The position numbers and the translations under genes were made by a program. Source: Phycisphaerae bacterium (GTDB lineage Bacteria > Planctomycetota > Phycisphaerae > Phycisphaerales > UBA1924). Taken from it: a stretch of 58,868 nt of DNA. Under the pieces are notes generated by a model. It saw only the letters and a list, made by a program, of their open reading frames with translations, did not search any database and was not told the DNA's origin. Of the stretch, positions 39,090-47,517 are shown piece by piece (within the stretch, counting starts at the first letter, position 1; each line of letters begins with the position of its first letter). Location: contig PAKY01000059.1 in the NCBI GenBank assembly GCA_002706885.1, forward strand, positions 1 through 58,868, read 5' to 3'.

Positions 39090-40823
39090 TCAGATGATCG
39101 AGATCAGCGTGTTCAACAGCTCGTTGGCCACGCTGATCACCTGTGACGAACCCTGGAACTGGCGCTGGAACGTGAGGAGGTTGATCGACTCCTCATCGAT
39201 GCTCACGCCGCTCAGCCCGTCGCGCTGTGCCTGGAGGCTGGCGCGGACGAGTTCGCTCGAGTCGGCCCGCGTCTGCGCGGCGCTCGCCTCATTCGCGACG
39301 TCCTGCACGGCTTCGAGCCAGAACTCCTCGACGGAGACGCCGCCGAGCTTGGCTTGCGCGGAGCTCTGGAGATTGACGATGTCGAGCGCGGCGCCGTTCT
39401 CAATGAACTGGTCGCCCTCGAACTTGCCGAGCTTGAGGAGCGACGGCTGTGCGAGCAGGTCCGCGCGAACCGCGATGTCGCCCGCCGTTTCGCCCGTGAA
39501 GAACGTGTTGACGCCCATCACCGCGAGCACGCCGGACGTGTCGGCCTCGAACGCGAAACTGAATCCGGCGTCGGCCTCGATCACGAGCCGGCCCGCGGCG
39601 TCGAAGGAAGCGCGGACGCCGTTCACATCGTTGATCTGGTCGGCGATGTCCTGCGGCGACGTATCGTCCGCCGTGCCGGCAAGGCCGTTCGCGTCGATGC
39701 CGTCAAGGTCCACGTCAATGCGCACCTGTTCGGACACGCCCGACGCGGCGTTGAAGACGTTGATGAAGAACCCGCCGTTCTCGGCCTTGAACGGCAAGCC
39801 GCCGAACGTGGCGTTGGCCGGGTCGTTGAACGGGATGGTCTGATCGGGCGTCGCCACGCGGAGCTCTCCGACGGCGCTGGTCAGCCCGTCCTGGTCCGAG
39901 CCGGTCGAGTGGGCGCGGTTGACCTGGAAGATGACCTGCTGCGCGAGCCGATCGAGGCGATCGATGGTGTCATCGATCGTCGCATCGCGGCTTGCGAGCA
40001 GACCTCCGATCGAGCCGCCGCGGACCGGGAGCCGTGAGCCGTCAGACTTGGCGACGATCTCAGTGGTCACGGTCGTGCCGTCCGAGCGACGGTTGACGCG
40101 AACGCCGAGGCTCTGGCCCGCAAGGACCACGGGCGAGCCGCCGACGTAAACGTCGACGACGCCCTGATTGTCCTCAAGGGTGTCGATGTCGATCAGCCCA
40201 GCCAGCTCGCTCAGCAGTTCATCGCGTCGATCGCGGAGACCGTTTGCGCTCGATCCGCCGACCTCCGAGCCGGAGATCTGCGCGTTGATCGACGCGACCT
40301 CGTCAAGGAGGGCGTCGGCCCGGTTCGTCCGCAGGCCAATCTGATCCTCGAGCTGGCGACGCTGGAGGCTCATGTCGTTCCGGAGCGAACGGATGAAGCT
40401 CGCGAGCTGCTGGCCACGCTCGACCACGACCGCGTCGGCCTGAGCGAGGTTCGCCGCGTCGGACCACGCGTTGAAGAACGAGGACATCTCGCTCGAGAGG
40501 TCGAAGCCGCTCAGCTCGCCCATGATGCTTTCGAGCTGATCGAGGACCTGGCGTCGCTCGATCTCGAAGCTCTGCGCCGAGATGCTCTCGCGGAGGCGGG
40601 CCTGGAGCGCCTCGTCGATCTGGCGTTCGACGGCGCGGACGCCGACACCGCGGCCCAGCGAGAACGATCCGGAGAGCTGGTCACGCGAGGGCTGAAGGAA
40701 GAGCTGTTGCCGCGTGTACCCGGGGGTCGCGGCGTTGGACATGTTGTTGCCGGCGACCTGGATGCCGACCTGGCTCGCGACGAGCCCCGACCGTCCGATC
40801 TGTAGCGCAGAGGTCAATCCCAT
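39090..40823 (-). CDS. flgK: Flagellar hook-associated protein FlgK
   Basis: A 577-residue first junction protein between hook and filament. It begins MGLTSALQIGRSGLVASQVG with AGNNMSNAATPGYTRQ, the rod/hook family N-terminal motif. The C-terminus ends ESINLLTFQRQFQGSSQVI followed by ELLNTLISII. The middle shows two inserted beta domains, including one with a GIDANGLAGTADDTSPQDI region. The frame opens further upstream, but the ATG at 40823 matches the family start and has a GGAG site. It is placed between flgN, its likely export chaperone, and flgL. Confidence 0.95.
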   Translation of the reverse strand: MGLTSALQIGRSGLVASQVGIQVAGNNMSNAATPGYTRQQLFLQPSRDQLSGSFSLGRGVGVRAVERQIDEALQARLRESISAQSFEIERRQVLDQLESIMGELSGFDLSSEMSSFFNAWSDAANLAQADAVVVERGQQLASFIRSLRNDMSLQRRQLEDQIGLRTNRADALLDEVASINAQISGSEVGGSSANGLRDRRDELLSELAGLIDIDTLEDNQGVVDVYVGGSPVVLAGQSLGVRVNRRSDGTTVTTEIVAKSDGSRLPVRGGSIGGLLASRDATIDDTIDRLDRLAQQVIFQVNRAHSTGSDQDGLTSAVGELRVATPDQTIPFNDPANATFGGLPFKAENGGFFINVFNAASGVSEQVRIDVDLDGIDANGLAGTADDTSPQDIADQINDVNGVRASFDAAGRLVIEADAGFSFAFEADTSGVLAVMGVNTFFTGETAGDIAVRADLLAQPSLLKLGKFEGDQFIENGAALDIVNLQSSAQAKLGGVSVEEFWLEAVQDVANEASAAQTRADSSELVRASLQAQRDGLSGVSIDEESINLLTFQRQFQGSSQVISVANELLNTLISII

Positions 40824-40857
40824 AGCGCCGCTCCGATCTTGTGCTTCACGGTTGTCA

Positions 40858-41361
40858 TCAGTGGCGGATGTCGAGCGCAGAGACCACCACGGGCCCCGCG
40901 CAGACCTTCCCCTCACGTCCGTAGACGCCCGCGTGATTCATCGCCGCCGCGACCTGCGTGATGACGCCCCGCATGTGGGCGAGCAGCGCCCTGCTCGCTC
41001 CGTGCACGACAGATTGCTCCCGCTGGACCCGGGCCAACATCTCCCGGAGACGAACGGCCTTCTCCGTCACACGCGATCGCGCCGGTTCCGGAAGGGTCGC
41101 CGCTGCGGCGCGGATCGTTGCTCCGTTCGCGCCGCCGTCATCCTGAAGGAGCGTCGCGACGGCGGTCTGGAGCTGGATCACGTTGTCCCGCTGCGCGACC
41201 TGTGCCCGCATCGCCACGTCGATCGCAACGGCGTCGGCGTGCGAGATGGCGGTCCTGTGCTCGGCGATCGCCGCGAGCCAGGCCTCGTGGGAAACGAGCA
41301 GGGCGTCGACGTGGCGCTCCAGTTCGGCGCCGAATGGGGTTCTCGTCGATCGAGCCGTCAT
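40858..41361 (-). CDS. flgN: FlgN-like flagellar export chaperone
   Basis: A 167-residue helical protein that probably guards FlgK and FlgL before export. There are no strict motifs in this family. The assignment rests on length, heptad-like helices (AVAIDVAMRAQVAQRDNVIQ, AVRLREMLARVQREQSVVHG), and its position directly before flgK. The C-terminal region around GVYGREGKV resembles FlgN ends. Its start overlaps the flgJ stop by four bases (ATGA). Confidence 0.75.
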   Translation of the reverse strand: MTARSTRTPFGAELERHVDALLVSHEAWLAAIAEHRTAISHADAVAIDVAMRAQVAQRDNVIQLQTAVATLLQDDGGANGATIRAAAATLPEPARSRVTEKAVRLREMLARVQREQSVVHGASRALLAHMRGVITQVAAAMNHAGVYGREGKVCAGPVVVSALDIRH

Positions 41362-41828
41362 GAATTCGGCCCTCCGCTGAGCTGTGCCTTGGCGTCGGCC
41401 TCGGCCTGAGCGTGCTGAAGAAGGCTGTCCGCGAGGCGGTCCACGATCGGGAGCCTCGAAGAGCGGACGATGTTGATGGCCGTCTGGGCGTCGATGAGCG
41501 AACGGAACTGCTTCTCGCCTCGCGTTGGCTGGAACGGGGGAGCGGCGTCGCTCGACTCGCGAGCCTGGTCCAGGATCGGCTGCACGAGGGCCACCGCGAT
41601 GAACCGTTCCGCCGCGTCGCGCGACTGCTCGGCCTTCGTCTCGGCGCCGCCACCATCGATCCGCCGGCTCGCGATCGACATCACTTCGGCGAAGTCGCGT
41701 TGGCGACGGAGTTCGCCGGTCTCGGCGACGTCCGCGGACCGCGGCGCGTTCTGGAGGGCGGCGATGGCTTCAGGATCGAAGCCGCTCAAGCGCGGGAAGG
41801 CCGAGTTGGTGGGGGACAGCGCGTTCAC
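41358..41828 (-). CDS. flgJ: FlgJ rod-binding domain protein without muramidase
   Basis: A 156-residue protein matching only the N-terminal rod-capping domain of FlgJ, with the conserved core AAERFIAVALVQPILDQAR (in place of FExxFxxxMLxxMR) and a C-terminal helix. The peptidoglycan hydrolase domain found in proteobacteria is absent, as in other short FlgJ proteins. It starts with GTG overlapping the flgI stop. The hydrolytic step must come from another enzyme not seen here. Confidence 0.72.
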   Translation of the reverse strand: MNALSPTNSAFPRLSGFDPEAIAALQNAPRSADVAETGELRRQRDFAEVMSIASRRIDGGGAETKAEQSRDAAERFIAVALVQPILDQARESSDAAPPFQPTRGEKQFRSLIDAQTAINIVRSSRLPIVDRLADSLLQHAQAEADAKAQLSGGPNS

Positions 41829-42940
41829 TGTTCCACCCCATCGATGATGAGCCGCGCGTGCAGCTTGCCGCTGCGGTGGAGGGCACGGAGGATCGCGATC
41901 TGGTCCGTCGTGGCGATGTCGAGCCTGTTGAACGAAGCGAGGAGGTCGTCGAGCCTGCCGAGGGCGGGCGGGGCGCCGGTCGCCTCGAACCGCGTCCATC
42001 GTCCGTTCTCAACGATCGGCGCCTGCGGTGTCGGGACCGGGGCGGGGACGGTGGTCGTGATCGTCAAGTCGGAGTGCGTGATTGCGGCGGCGCTGATCTC
42101 GACATCGCCGTCGACGACGATGACGCCGGAGCGCGAGTTCGCGATGATCGTCGCCGGAACACCGAGGAGGTCCGACGAAACGGGCGTCTGCATCACCTGG
42201 GCGACGAACGCCGCGACGTTGGGCCGCTCGGGCTCGGGTACGCGGACCCGGACCGTCCGCTCGTCGAGGACCACGGTGATCGGCTCCGCTTCGGGCTCGA
42301 CGGTGAGGTAGTACTCGTCCTCGATCTGGTTCGCGATGTAGTTGACCGCCGGCCATCCGACGTACGGCGCCTCGATGACGAGGTCGAAGTGAGACGAGAT
42401 CGTCGGCATCGTCCGGATGTCGGTCACCATGCGCGCGCCGCCTGCGACCGCGGCGACGGTGGGGTGCAAAGGATCTTCGAGCGTCAGGCTCCCCTGCGCG
42501 AAGGCGTACACCTCCGGGTCGTTGGGGATCGGTCCGAGCAGAGGGCTCGTCATGAGGACGCCACCCGCGAGGCTCGTCGCCGAGCGGAGTGCCGAGACCT
42601 GAATGTCGATCTTCTGACCCTCGGCGGCGCCGACGTCCGGGACGGTGCATGTGACCATGACCAGCGCCGCGGATCGCCCGTCCTCGAGTTCAGCGAAGCT
42701 CGCGATCGGGTTGCCGAGGCGGCGGAGCATTTCGGCGAGCGGGCGGGCGACGCTGAGGTCGGTCGCCGAATCGCCTGTGCCATTGAGGCCGACCACGAGG
42801 CCGAGACCCTGCAGGACGCTGTCGGCCTGCCCGCGGATGTGGGCGTAGGTGGTGACCGTGTCCTGTGCGCTCGCCGTCGGCACGCTTGCCGCGGCGAGCG
42901 TGGAGCCGATCAGGATGCCGAGGAATCGTGAGAGCCTCAT
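41825..42940 (-). CDS. flgI: Flagellar P-ring protein FlgI
   Basis: A 371-residue periplasmic ring protein with a signal peptide (LIGSTLAAASVPTASAQ). Family motifs are QGLGLVVGLNGTGDS, LAEMLRRLG, DIQVSALRSATSLAGGVLM and GGARMVTDIRTMP. It forms the ring around the rod in the peptidoglycan layer, assisted by FlgA. Length agrees with the family. Order flgA-flgH-flgI-flgJ is typical of alphaproteobacterial and planctomycete operons. Confidence 0.96.
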   Translation of the reverse strand: MRLSRFLGILIGSTLAAASVPTASAQDTVTTYAHIRGQADSVLQGLGLVVGLNGTGDSATDLSVARPLAEMLRRLGNPIASFAELEDGRSAALVMVTCTVPDVGAAEGQKIDIQVSALRSATSLAGGVLMTSPLLGPIPNDPEVYAFAQGSLTLEDPLHPTVAAVAGGARMVTDIRTMPTISSHFDLVIEAPYVGWPAVNYIANQIEDEYYLTVEPEAEPITVVLDERTVRVRVPEPERPNVAAFVAQVMQTPVSSDLLGVPATIIANSRSGVIVVDGDVEISAAAITHSDLTITTTVPAPVPTPQAPIVENGRWTRFEATGAPPALGRLDDLLASFNRLDIATTDQIAILRALHRSGKLHARLIIDGVEQ

Positions 42941-42986
42941 GCCCGTTCGTTTCGCAACGGGCGTGCCAGCCTCGACCCCTGATGCG

Positions 42987-43679
42987 TCAGAAGTTGAACA
43001 GCGCCTCGGCGACCTTGGTCAGCAGACCCTTCTTCGCCGCATTGCGCACTTCGCCCTCGTTCCGGATCGTCAGTCGCAGGTCAGCGAGCTGGCTCGTCAG
43101 GATCGTGTTGGCGTTGGTGATGTCTTCCTGGCGGCAGATGCCCGACAGGACGAAGGTCCGCTGCTCGCCATCGGTGTCGAGCGTCTTGGTGGCCTCGAGG
43201 AGGATCGTGCCGTTCGGCTTGACGTCGAGCACCTTAGCCGCGAGCCGCGCGACGATCTGGTCCTGGCGCTGGTAGTCGCCCTCGCCACTGAAGTCGCGCT
43301 GACCGTCGGCGTCGAGGATGTCGAAGTTCGTCAGGCCCGACGGGACGAGCCTCGCTTCGAGAAGGCTTCTCGGGTCCAGCACGCCGTTGAGGGTCCCCTG
43401 GACGGTGAGGTCCTTGGTCGTTTCCAGCGTCTGGCTGCTTGAGGCCCGCGTGGTCTCATCCACGATGACGTAGACCAGGTCGTGCTTCTGAATCTCCCTG
43501 GGTTCAGGGGGCTCGACGATGAAGTAGCTCAGGTTGCTGAGCTGCGCGAGCGGATCGACCCGCCCGCGCTCGTCGAGCACGATGTCGGGCGTGCGGACGA
43601 ACAGGCTCTGTGCGAACGAGGATCCCGATGCGATCGCCAGCGAGGCGGCTGCGGTGACGAAGTGGGCTTTGAAGATCAC
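42987..43679 (-). CDS. flgH: Flagellar L-ring protein FlgH
   Basis: A 230-residue outer-membrane ring subunit. After a signal peptide (LAIASGSSFAQ) come HDLVYVIVDETTRASSSQTLE, LVPSGLTNFDILDADG-like sequence and the C-terminal AAKVLDVKPNGTILLEATKT with VLSGICRQEDI. A lipobox cysteine is not evident; the signal ends in FAQ, unlike the lipoprotein form of enteric bacteria. I place the start at the GTG at 43679 because of the GGGAGG site five bases before it; an upstream ATG at 43715 overlaps flgA. Confidence 0.93.
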   Translation of the reverse strand: MIFKAHFVTAAASLAIASGSSFAQSLFVRTPDIVLDERGRVDPLAQLSNLSYFIVEPPEPREIQKHDLVYVIVDETTRASSSQTLETTKDLTVQGTLNGVLDPRSLLEARLVPSGLTNFDILDADGQRDFSGEGDYQRQDQIVARLAAKVLDVKPNGTILLEATKTLDTDGEQRTFVLSGICRQEDITNANTILTSQLADLRLTIRNEGEVRNAAKKGLLTKVAEALFNF

Positions 43680-43704
43680 GGGTTCCTCCCGATCGATGCA
43701 TGGT

Positions 43705-44730
43705 TCACGGGGCACTCGCGTCCATCACCGCGACGCCCGGCGCCGCGGCGCGGGCGTGCAGTCTGGTGCGCTCGCCGATGGATTCGAGGATGAGCAACTC
43801 GCCCTCGCGGGCGTCCGAGAGGGCGCGGGCCTTGCGCTTCAGGACGAACGGACCGGAAACGCAGTGGACGTCGACGAGGTCTCCACGCTTAATGACCATC
43901 GGTGGCGCGACATCACCCCGTTCGACGACCGTGGCGGCTCCCAGCTTCTCTCCTGCGACCGATCCGACCACGTCGGCCTCGTCCGCGGGATGGATGCTCG
44001 GGCTCATCCAGCGTTCGGAGGTGTCCACATCCTCCGCGGTGATCAGGTCATCACGGAGCAACGCCCGGCGGGTGACGCTCGCGCGTCGGCGGACCGACAC
44101 CATGGTGCGAACCGACCGTCGCTCAACGAGCCGCTCGCCCTCATAGATGGTGACGTCCACGGGGGTCCGTTCACCGAGGGCGGTCGGACGGGCGCTGACC
44201 ACCCGTCCCGAAGTAGACGCGTCTAAGAAGGTTTGGTCGCGTTCTTCATACAGGACGCGCAGATTGTGCGCGTCAACATCAAGGAACGATCGAAGGGTTG
44301 CTTCGATGACGCCCGCCACGGTGTCGGCGGGGGCGGGGACATACTCAATCGGAGGGGCAGGCTCAACGATCGGCTTCGGCGCCGGGATGGAACGCTCGAT
44401 GCGCGGCAGCGCGATATCGACGGACGCGCCGATGAGCTCAACCCGCCCGAGATTGACCCACGGCTGCTTCTCGATCGCGGCTCTCGCGGTGGCCGCGGAG
44501 ATCGACGCCCAGTTTGGGGTAGGTCGCGGGAGCGCCTCCCGACTCGGCGCGACGACGATCGTCGCGAACCGCGCGGCGTCGGGGCCGGAGATCGTCGCGA
44601 TCTCGCCAAGGACGACAGGACCTTCGTCTACGTCCCGCGCGACGGGCGAGAGCTCGATGCGCGTCGCGACCGCGGGCTCGCCGACGGCGGCGGCGGTTAC
44701 AAGCGTGATGACGAGTCCGAGGATGGTCAC
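43705..44730 (-). CDS. flgA: Flagellar P-ring assembly chaperone FlgA
   Basis: A 341-residue exported protein with a hydrophobic N-terminus (LGLVITLVTAAAVG). The C-terminal SAF domain spans about residues 195-335, with SVTRRALLRDDLITAEDVD, GEKLGAATVVERGDV and MVIKRGDLVDVHCVSGPF. It supports P-ring assembly in the periplasm. The long N-terminal part with two beta-strand-rich units is larger than in enteric FlgA (219 residues). A single-cysteine region (VDVHCVSG) is present. It follows flgG by 26 bases. Confidence 0.92.
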   Translation of the reverse strand: MTILGLVITLVTAAAVGEPAVATRIELSPVARDVDEGPVVLGEIATISGPDAARFATIVVAPSREALPRPTPNWASISAATARAAIEKQPWVNLGRVELIGASVDIALPRIERSIPAPKPIVEPAPPIEYVPAPADTVAGVIEATLRSFLDVDAHNLRVLYEERDQTFLDASTSGRVVSARPTALGERTPVDVTIYEGERLVERRSVRTMVSVRRRASVTRRALLRDDLITAEDVDTSERWMSPSIHPADEADVVGSVAGEKLGAATVVERGDVAPPMVIKRGDLVDVHCVSGPFVLKRKARALSDAREGELLILESIGERTRLHARAAAPGVAVMDASAP

Positions 44731-44756
44731 GTTGAACGCCCTTCAGGCGGCGAGAG

Positions 44757-45563
44757 TTACCGTCGGATCTGCGCGATCTGCTGAAGCACCTCGTCCGCGG
44801 CTCGGATGCTCTGGCTGTTCATCTCGAACGCCCGCTGGGTGCGGATCAGGCCGATGAGTTCCCGCGTCGGGTCGACGTTTGAGCTCTCGATCAGGCCCTG
44901 GCGGATCCGCCCGCGGTTGTCGATGCCCGGCTCGCCCTGGAGCGGCTGGCCCGAGGCGGAGGTCTCCGTGAAGAGGTTCTCGCCGATCGATCGGAGCCCC
45001 GCGGGGTTCACGAAGGTCGCGATTTCGATCTGGCCGACCTCCTCGAGCTGGGTGGCGCCTGGGCGGAGGACGAAGACGCGACCGTTCTGATCCACCTCGA
45101 TCGAGATGACGTCGTCGTCGACGTTGATGCCGGGGCTCAGGCGGCGACCGGAGCTGTTGGCGAGGACGATCTCGCCGTTGGCGTTGAGCGCGAAGTTCCC
45201 GGCGCGGGTGTACGCGATGCCGTCGCCCTGATCGTCGTCGACTTCGACCTGGAAGAAGCCGCGGCCGTCGATGAGCAGATCGAGCTCGTTGTCGGTCGAG
45301 ATGGGAGAGCCGGGGGTGTGGATGCGCTGCGTGCCGGAGGGCTTGACGCCGAGGCCGACGTAGAGGCCGTGGGGGCGCTGGTCGCCGTTGGCGTTCTCGA
45401 CGCCGGGCTGGGCGCGCTCGAGGTAGATGAGGTCTTCGAAGTTCACGCGGCTCTGCTTGAAGCCGATCGTGTTGACGTTCGCGAGGTTGTTCGCGATGAC
45501 GTCGAGCTTTGTGTTGAGCGCGTTCAGCCCGCTGGCGGCCGATTCGAGCGCAATGTTTGCCAT
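44757..45563 (-). CDS. flgG: Flagellar distal rod protein FlgG
   Basis: A 268-residue rod protein. It begins MANIALESAASGLNALNTKL with VIANNLANVNTIGFK. The core includes GLGVKPSGTQRIHTPGSPIS and LLIDGRGFFQVEVDDDQGD, and the C-terminus is TRELIGLIRTQRAFEMNSQS followed by DEVLQQIAQIRR. Length and motifs match FlgG closely. It forms the distal rod that passes through the P and L rings encoded downstream. Confidence 0.96.
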   Translation of the reverse strand: MANIALESAASGLNALNTKLDVIANNLANVNTIGFKQSRVNFEDLIYLERAQPGVENANGDQRPHGLYVGLGVKPSGTQRIHTPGSPISTDNELDLLIDGRGFFQVEVDDDQGDGIAYTRAGNFALNANGEIVLANSSGRRLSPGINVDDDVISIEVDQNGRVFVLRPGATQLEEVGQIEIATFVNPAGLRSIGENLFTETSASGQPLQGEPGIDNRGRIRQGLIESSNVDPTRELIGLIRTQRAFEMNSQSIRAADEVLQQIAQIRR

Positions 45564-45589
45564 CCGTGGTCTCCCGCCGCGTCAGCGGC

Positions 45590-46369
45590 TCAGGCGATGC
45601 GCCCGAAGGTGTTGATCGCCCGGTTCATGATCTCGTCGTGGTAGCCCGCGATGCGGGTGTTGGCGCCCACGGAGCGGGCCGCTGACTGAAAGTCGAGCAG
45701 GGCGTTGATGTCCGAGACCGAAGATGCCTCGATGGCGCCCTGGTGGATGCGTCCCGTCGCCGGGAGGCGGTTGGCGTAGCCCGTGGTGGAGGGGATGAAC
45801 TGGTTCCCGCCCGCGCGGGTGAGTTCGTCCGTGTCGGGAATGTTGAGAAGCTGCAGACGCGCAACAATCGCGCCGTCCTGGCGCAGGTAGCCGTCCTGAT
45901 CGATCTGGACCGCCGATCCCTCGCGGAGCGTGATCGGCTGGTTGCTTGCGCTCATGACCGGCAGCCCGGTGGTGGCGGAGATGAGGCGGCGGTTGGCGTC
46001 CTGGGTGAACCGCCCGTCGCGGGTGAGGCGGATTGACTCGGTCGAGCCGTCGGAGATGTCGCTGAGCACGAAGAACCCGTCGCCCTGGATCGCGAGATCG
46101 AGGTCGTTTCCGGTCTGCTGGATCGGCCCCTGCGTGAAATCGACCTGGTTGGCGGCGAGATGGACGCCCGCCCCGAGTTTCTCGAGCAGGGTGTTGGAGG
46201 GGAGCGAGCGGATCGCGTCCTCCTCGCGGACGACCGAACGCTGACGGGTGAAGACCATGTCGGGCTTGAAGCCGGTGGTGTTGATGTTGGCGAGGTTATT
46301 GGAGAGCGCATCGGTGCGGTACATCCCGGTGAGGATGCCGGAGGCGCTGAGTTGGAGGCCGTAGTACAT
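45590..46369 (-). CDS. flgF: Flagellar proximal rod protein FlgF-like
   Basis: A 259-residue rod protein paralogous to flgG. It begins MYYGLQLSASGILTGMYRTD with NLANINTTGFKPD, and contains LDLAIQGDGFFVLSD. It ends ALLDFQSAARSVGANTRIAG and a short terminal helix (HDEIMNRAINTFGRIA). It could be FlgF or a second FlgG; position before flgG supports FlgF. The frame opens five codons earlier, but the ATG at 46369 has a GGGAG site at the right distance. It is the first gene of the flagellar block. Confidence 0.88.
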   Translation of the reverse strand: MYYGLQLSASGILTGMYRTDALSNNLANINTTGFKPDMVFTRQRSVVREEDAIRSLPSNTLLEKLGAGVHLAANQVDFTQGPIQQTGNDLDLAIQGDGFFVLSDISDGSTESIRLTRDGRFTQDANRRLISATTGLPVMSASNQPITLREGSAVQIDQDGYLRQDGAIVARLQLLNIPDTDELTRAGGNQFIPSTTGYANRLPATGRIHQGAIEASSVSDINALLDFQSAARSVGANTRIAGYHDEIMNRAINTFGRIA

Positions 46370-46410
46370 CTCGAGGTCTCCCACGCGACGGCGTTGCCGC
46401 GGAGGGAGAT

Positions 46411-46427
46411 ACTCAAATGGCGTGCCA
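46411..46427 (-). promoter_or_regulatory. Sigma-54-like element upstream of flgF
   Basis: On the minus strand TGGCACG, four bases, TTGAG is seen. The sigma-54 consensus is TGGCACG-N4-TTGC. The -24 half is perfect; at -12 the usual GC is GA. It lies about 40 bases before the flgF start. Confidence 0.35.
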
Positions 46428-46478
46428 GAGGGGGGAGGGGATCGGGGACTGGCGATCGGCGATCGGTGTGTTGGGTAG

Positions 46479-46497
46479 GTCGGCTCTCCGAGCCGAC
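46479..46497. repeat. Perfect 8-bp inverted repeat downstream of the first zinc-ribbon gene
   Basis: GTCGGCTC and GAGCCGAC are separated by three bases (TCC, or GGA on the minus strand). It lies ten bases after the stop of the zinc-ribbon gene and has no T run. It might end that transcript or mark a processing site. Confidence 0.5.
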
Positions 46498-46507
46498 GCT
46501 CGGCGCG

Positions 46508-46984
46508 CTAACGGCTCGGGCGGTCGCCCTTGGCCGCTAGGGAGTACCAAACGGCGCCGCACTCGGGGCAGATGATGGTCTCGCCGTCCGATTCCGGGGA
46601 GTCCGCGATCTCATACAGGCATTGCGGGCACAAACCGATCGTGAGAAGGTCGTTCACAAGGGCCATCGCTGCACGGCGGTGGAAGGCGGCGACAATGGCA
46701 GCGAAGACGGCGAGGATGGCGACGTGGGAGGCGGCCGAGATCGCGACGGCGGCGGGACTGACCAGCACGAGCCCGAAGGCGCCTCCGATGAGTGACGCTG
46801 CCCACACGATGAGGACGAGCCATCTGAGGCGTGAGCCGAAGCGGCCGAAGTAGATAGAGGGGTAGTAGAGATAGGCGTGGCGTTTTAGCGTCTCGGACGA
46901 GGACGCAAGGCCGAACGCCGCTTCGAGGGCAGACGGGCGGCGGGACCAGGTTGGACGCAGCTTGGCGCCGCGGTCGTCGCGCAT
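46508..46984 (-). CDS. Small membrane protein with C-terminal zinc ribbon (copy 1)
   Basis: A 158-residue protein of unknown role. Two hydrophobic segments are at about residues 53-75 (WLVLIVWAASLIGGAFGLVL) and 80-105. The C-terminus is a zinc ribbon with CPQC and CPEC pairs about 20 residues apart (LCPQCLYEIA, IICPECGAVW). Proteins pairing membrane segments with a CPECG ribbon are numerous in Phycisphaerae. It is eight bases downstream of a paralogue with the same layout and just upstream of the flagellar block on the same strand. Confidence 0.75.
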   Translation of the reverse strand: MRDDRGAKLRPTWSRRPSALEAAFGLASSSETLKRHAYLYYPSIYFGRFGSRLRWLVLIVWAASLIGGAFGLVLVSPAAVAISAASHVAILAVFAAIVAAFHRRAAMALVNDLLTIGLCPQCLYEIADSPESDGETIICPECGAVWYSLAAKGDRPSR

Positions 46985-46992
46985 GACGCAGA

Positions 46993-47505
46993 CTAGCGGC
47001 GGGCTCTCGTCACAGGTTCGTCGATTCGGTCGGACGGACGTCCTCCATCACCGTCGCGCGACGCGAGTTCGTCGGCGATCAAGGGTGAGTAGTCGGGGAG
47101 CCGCCAGGCGGCGCCGCACTCGGGGCAGACGGTGCAGCCGTCCCTGTCGGGCGGGATTGAGGTGAGCGCATAGTCGCAGTTGATGCATCGCCCGTGCTCA
47201 AGCTGCAGACGGCGGCGGGTCGCGGCAATGTGGCGTCGGGGTCGCCGGCTGTTGATGAGCGTGAGGACCGCGAAGATCCCGATCGAGAGCACCCAAAGCA
47301 ACCACGACGACGCGCCGCCGAAGACGTAGGACCGGATAAGCGAGCCCTTGAAGGGCGACGTTACGGCGATGAAGGCAATGGCCATGAGGACCGCAGTGAT
47401 GAGCCGATCGAGGACGACGCGGGGCGTGAGCGGTAGGCGGGCCTCAAGCGAGGCGGGGCTCCAGCTCCGGCGCTGGCCGCGATCATCGATCGGGTCTGGT
47501 AGCAC
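46993..47505 (-). CDS. Small membrane protein with zinc ribbon (copy 2)
   Basis: A 170-residue protein with two hydrophobic segments (LITAVLMAIAFIAVTS and SSWLLWVLSIGIFAVLTLI) and then a zinc ribbon with CINC and CPEC pairs (GRCINCDYALTSIP, VCPECGAAWRLPDY). The ribbon and the GAAW sequence after it match copy 1, so the pair arose by duplication. It lies 12 bases after the metH stop, so it may be read through from metH. Function unknown. Confidence 0.75.
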   Translation of the reverse strand: MLPDPIDDRGQRRSWSPASLEARLPLTPRVVLDRLITAVLMAIAFIAVTSPFKGSLIRSYVFGGASSWLLWVLSIGIFAVLTLINSRRPRRHIAATRRRLQLEHGRCINCDYALTSIPPDRDGCTVCPECGAAWRLPDYSPLIADELASRDGDGGRPSDRIDEPVTRARR

Positions 47506-47517
47506 GGACTGTTCCCG

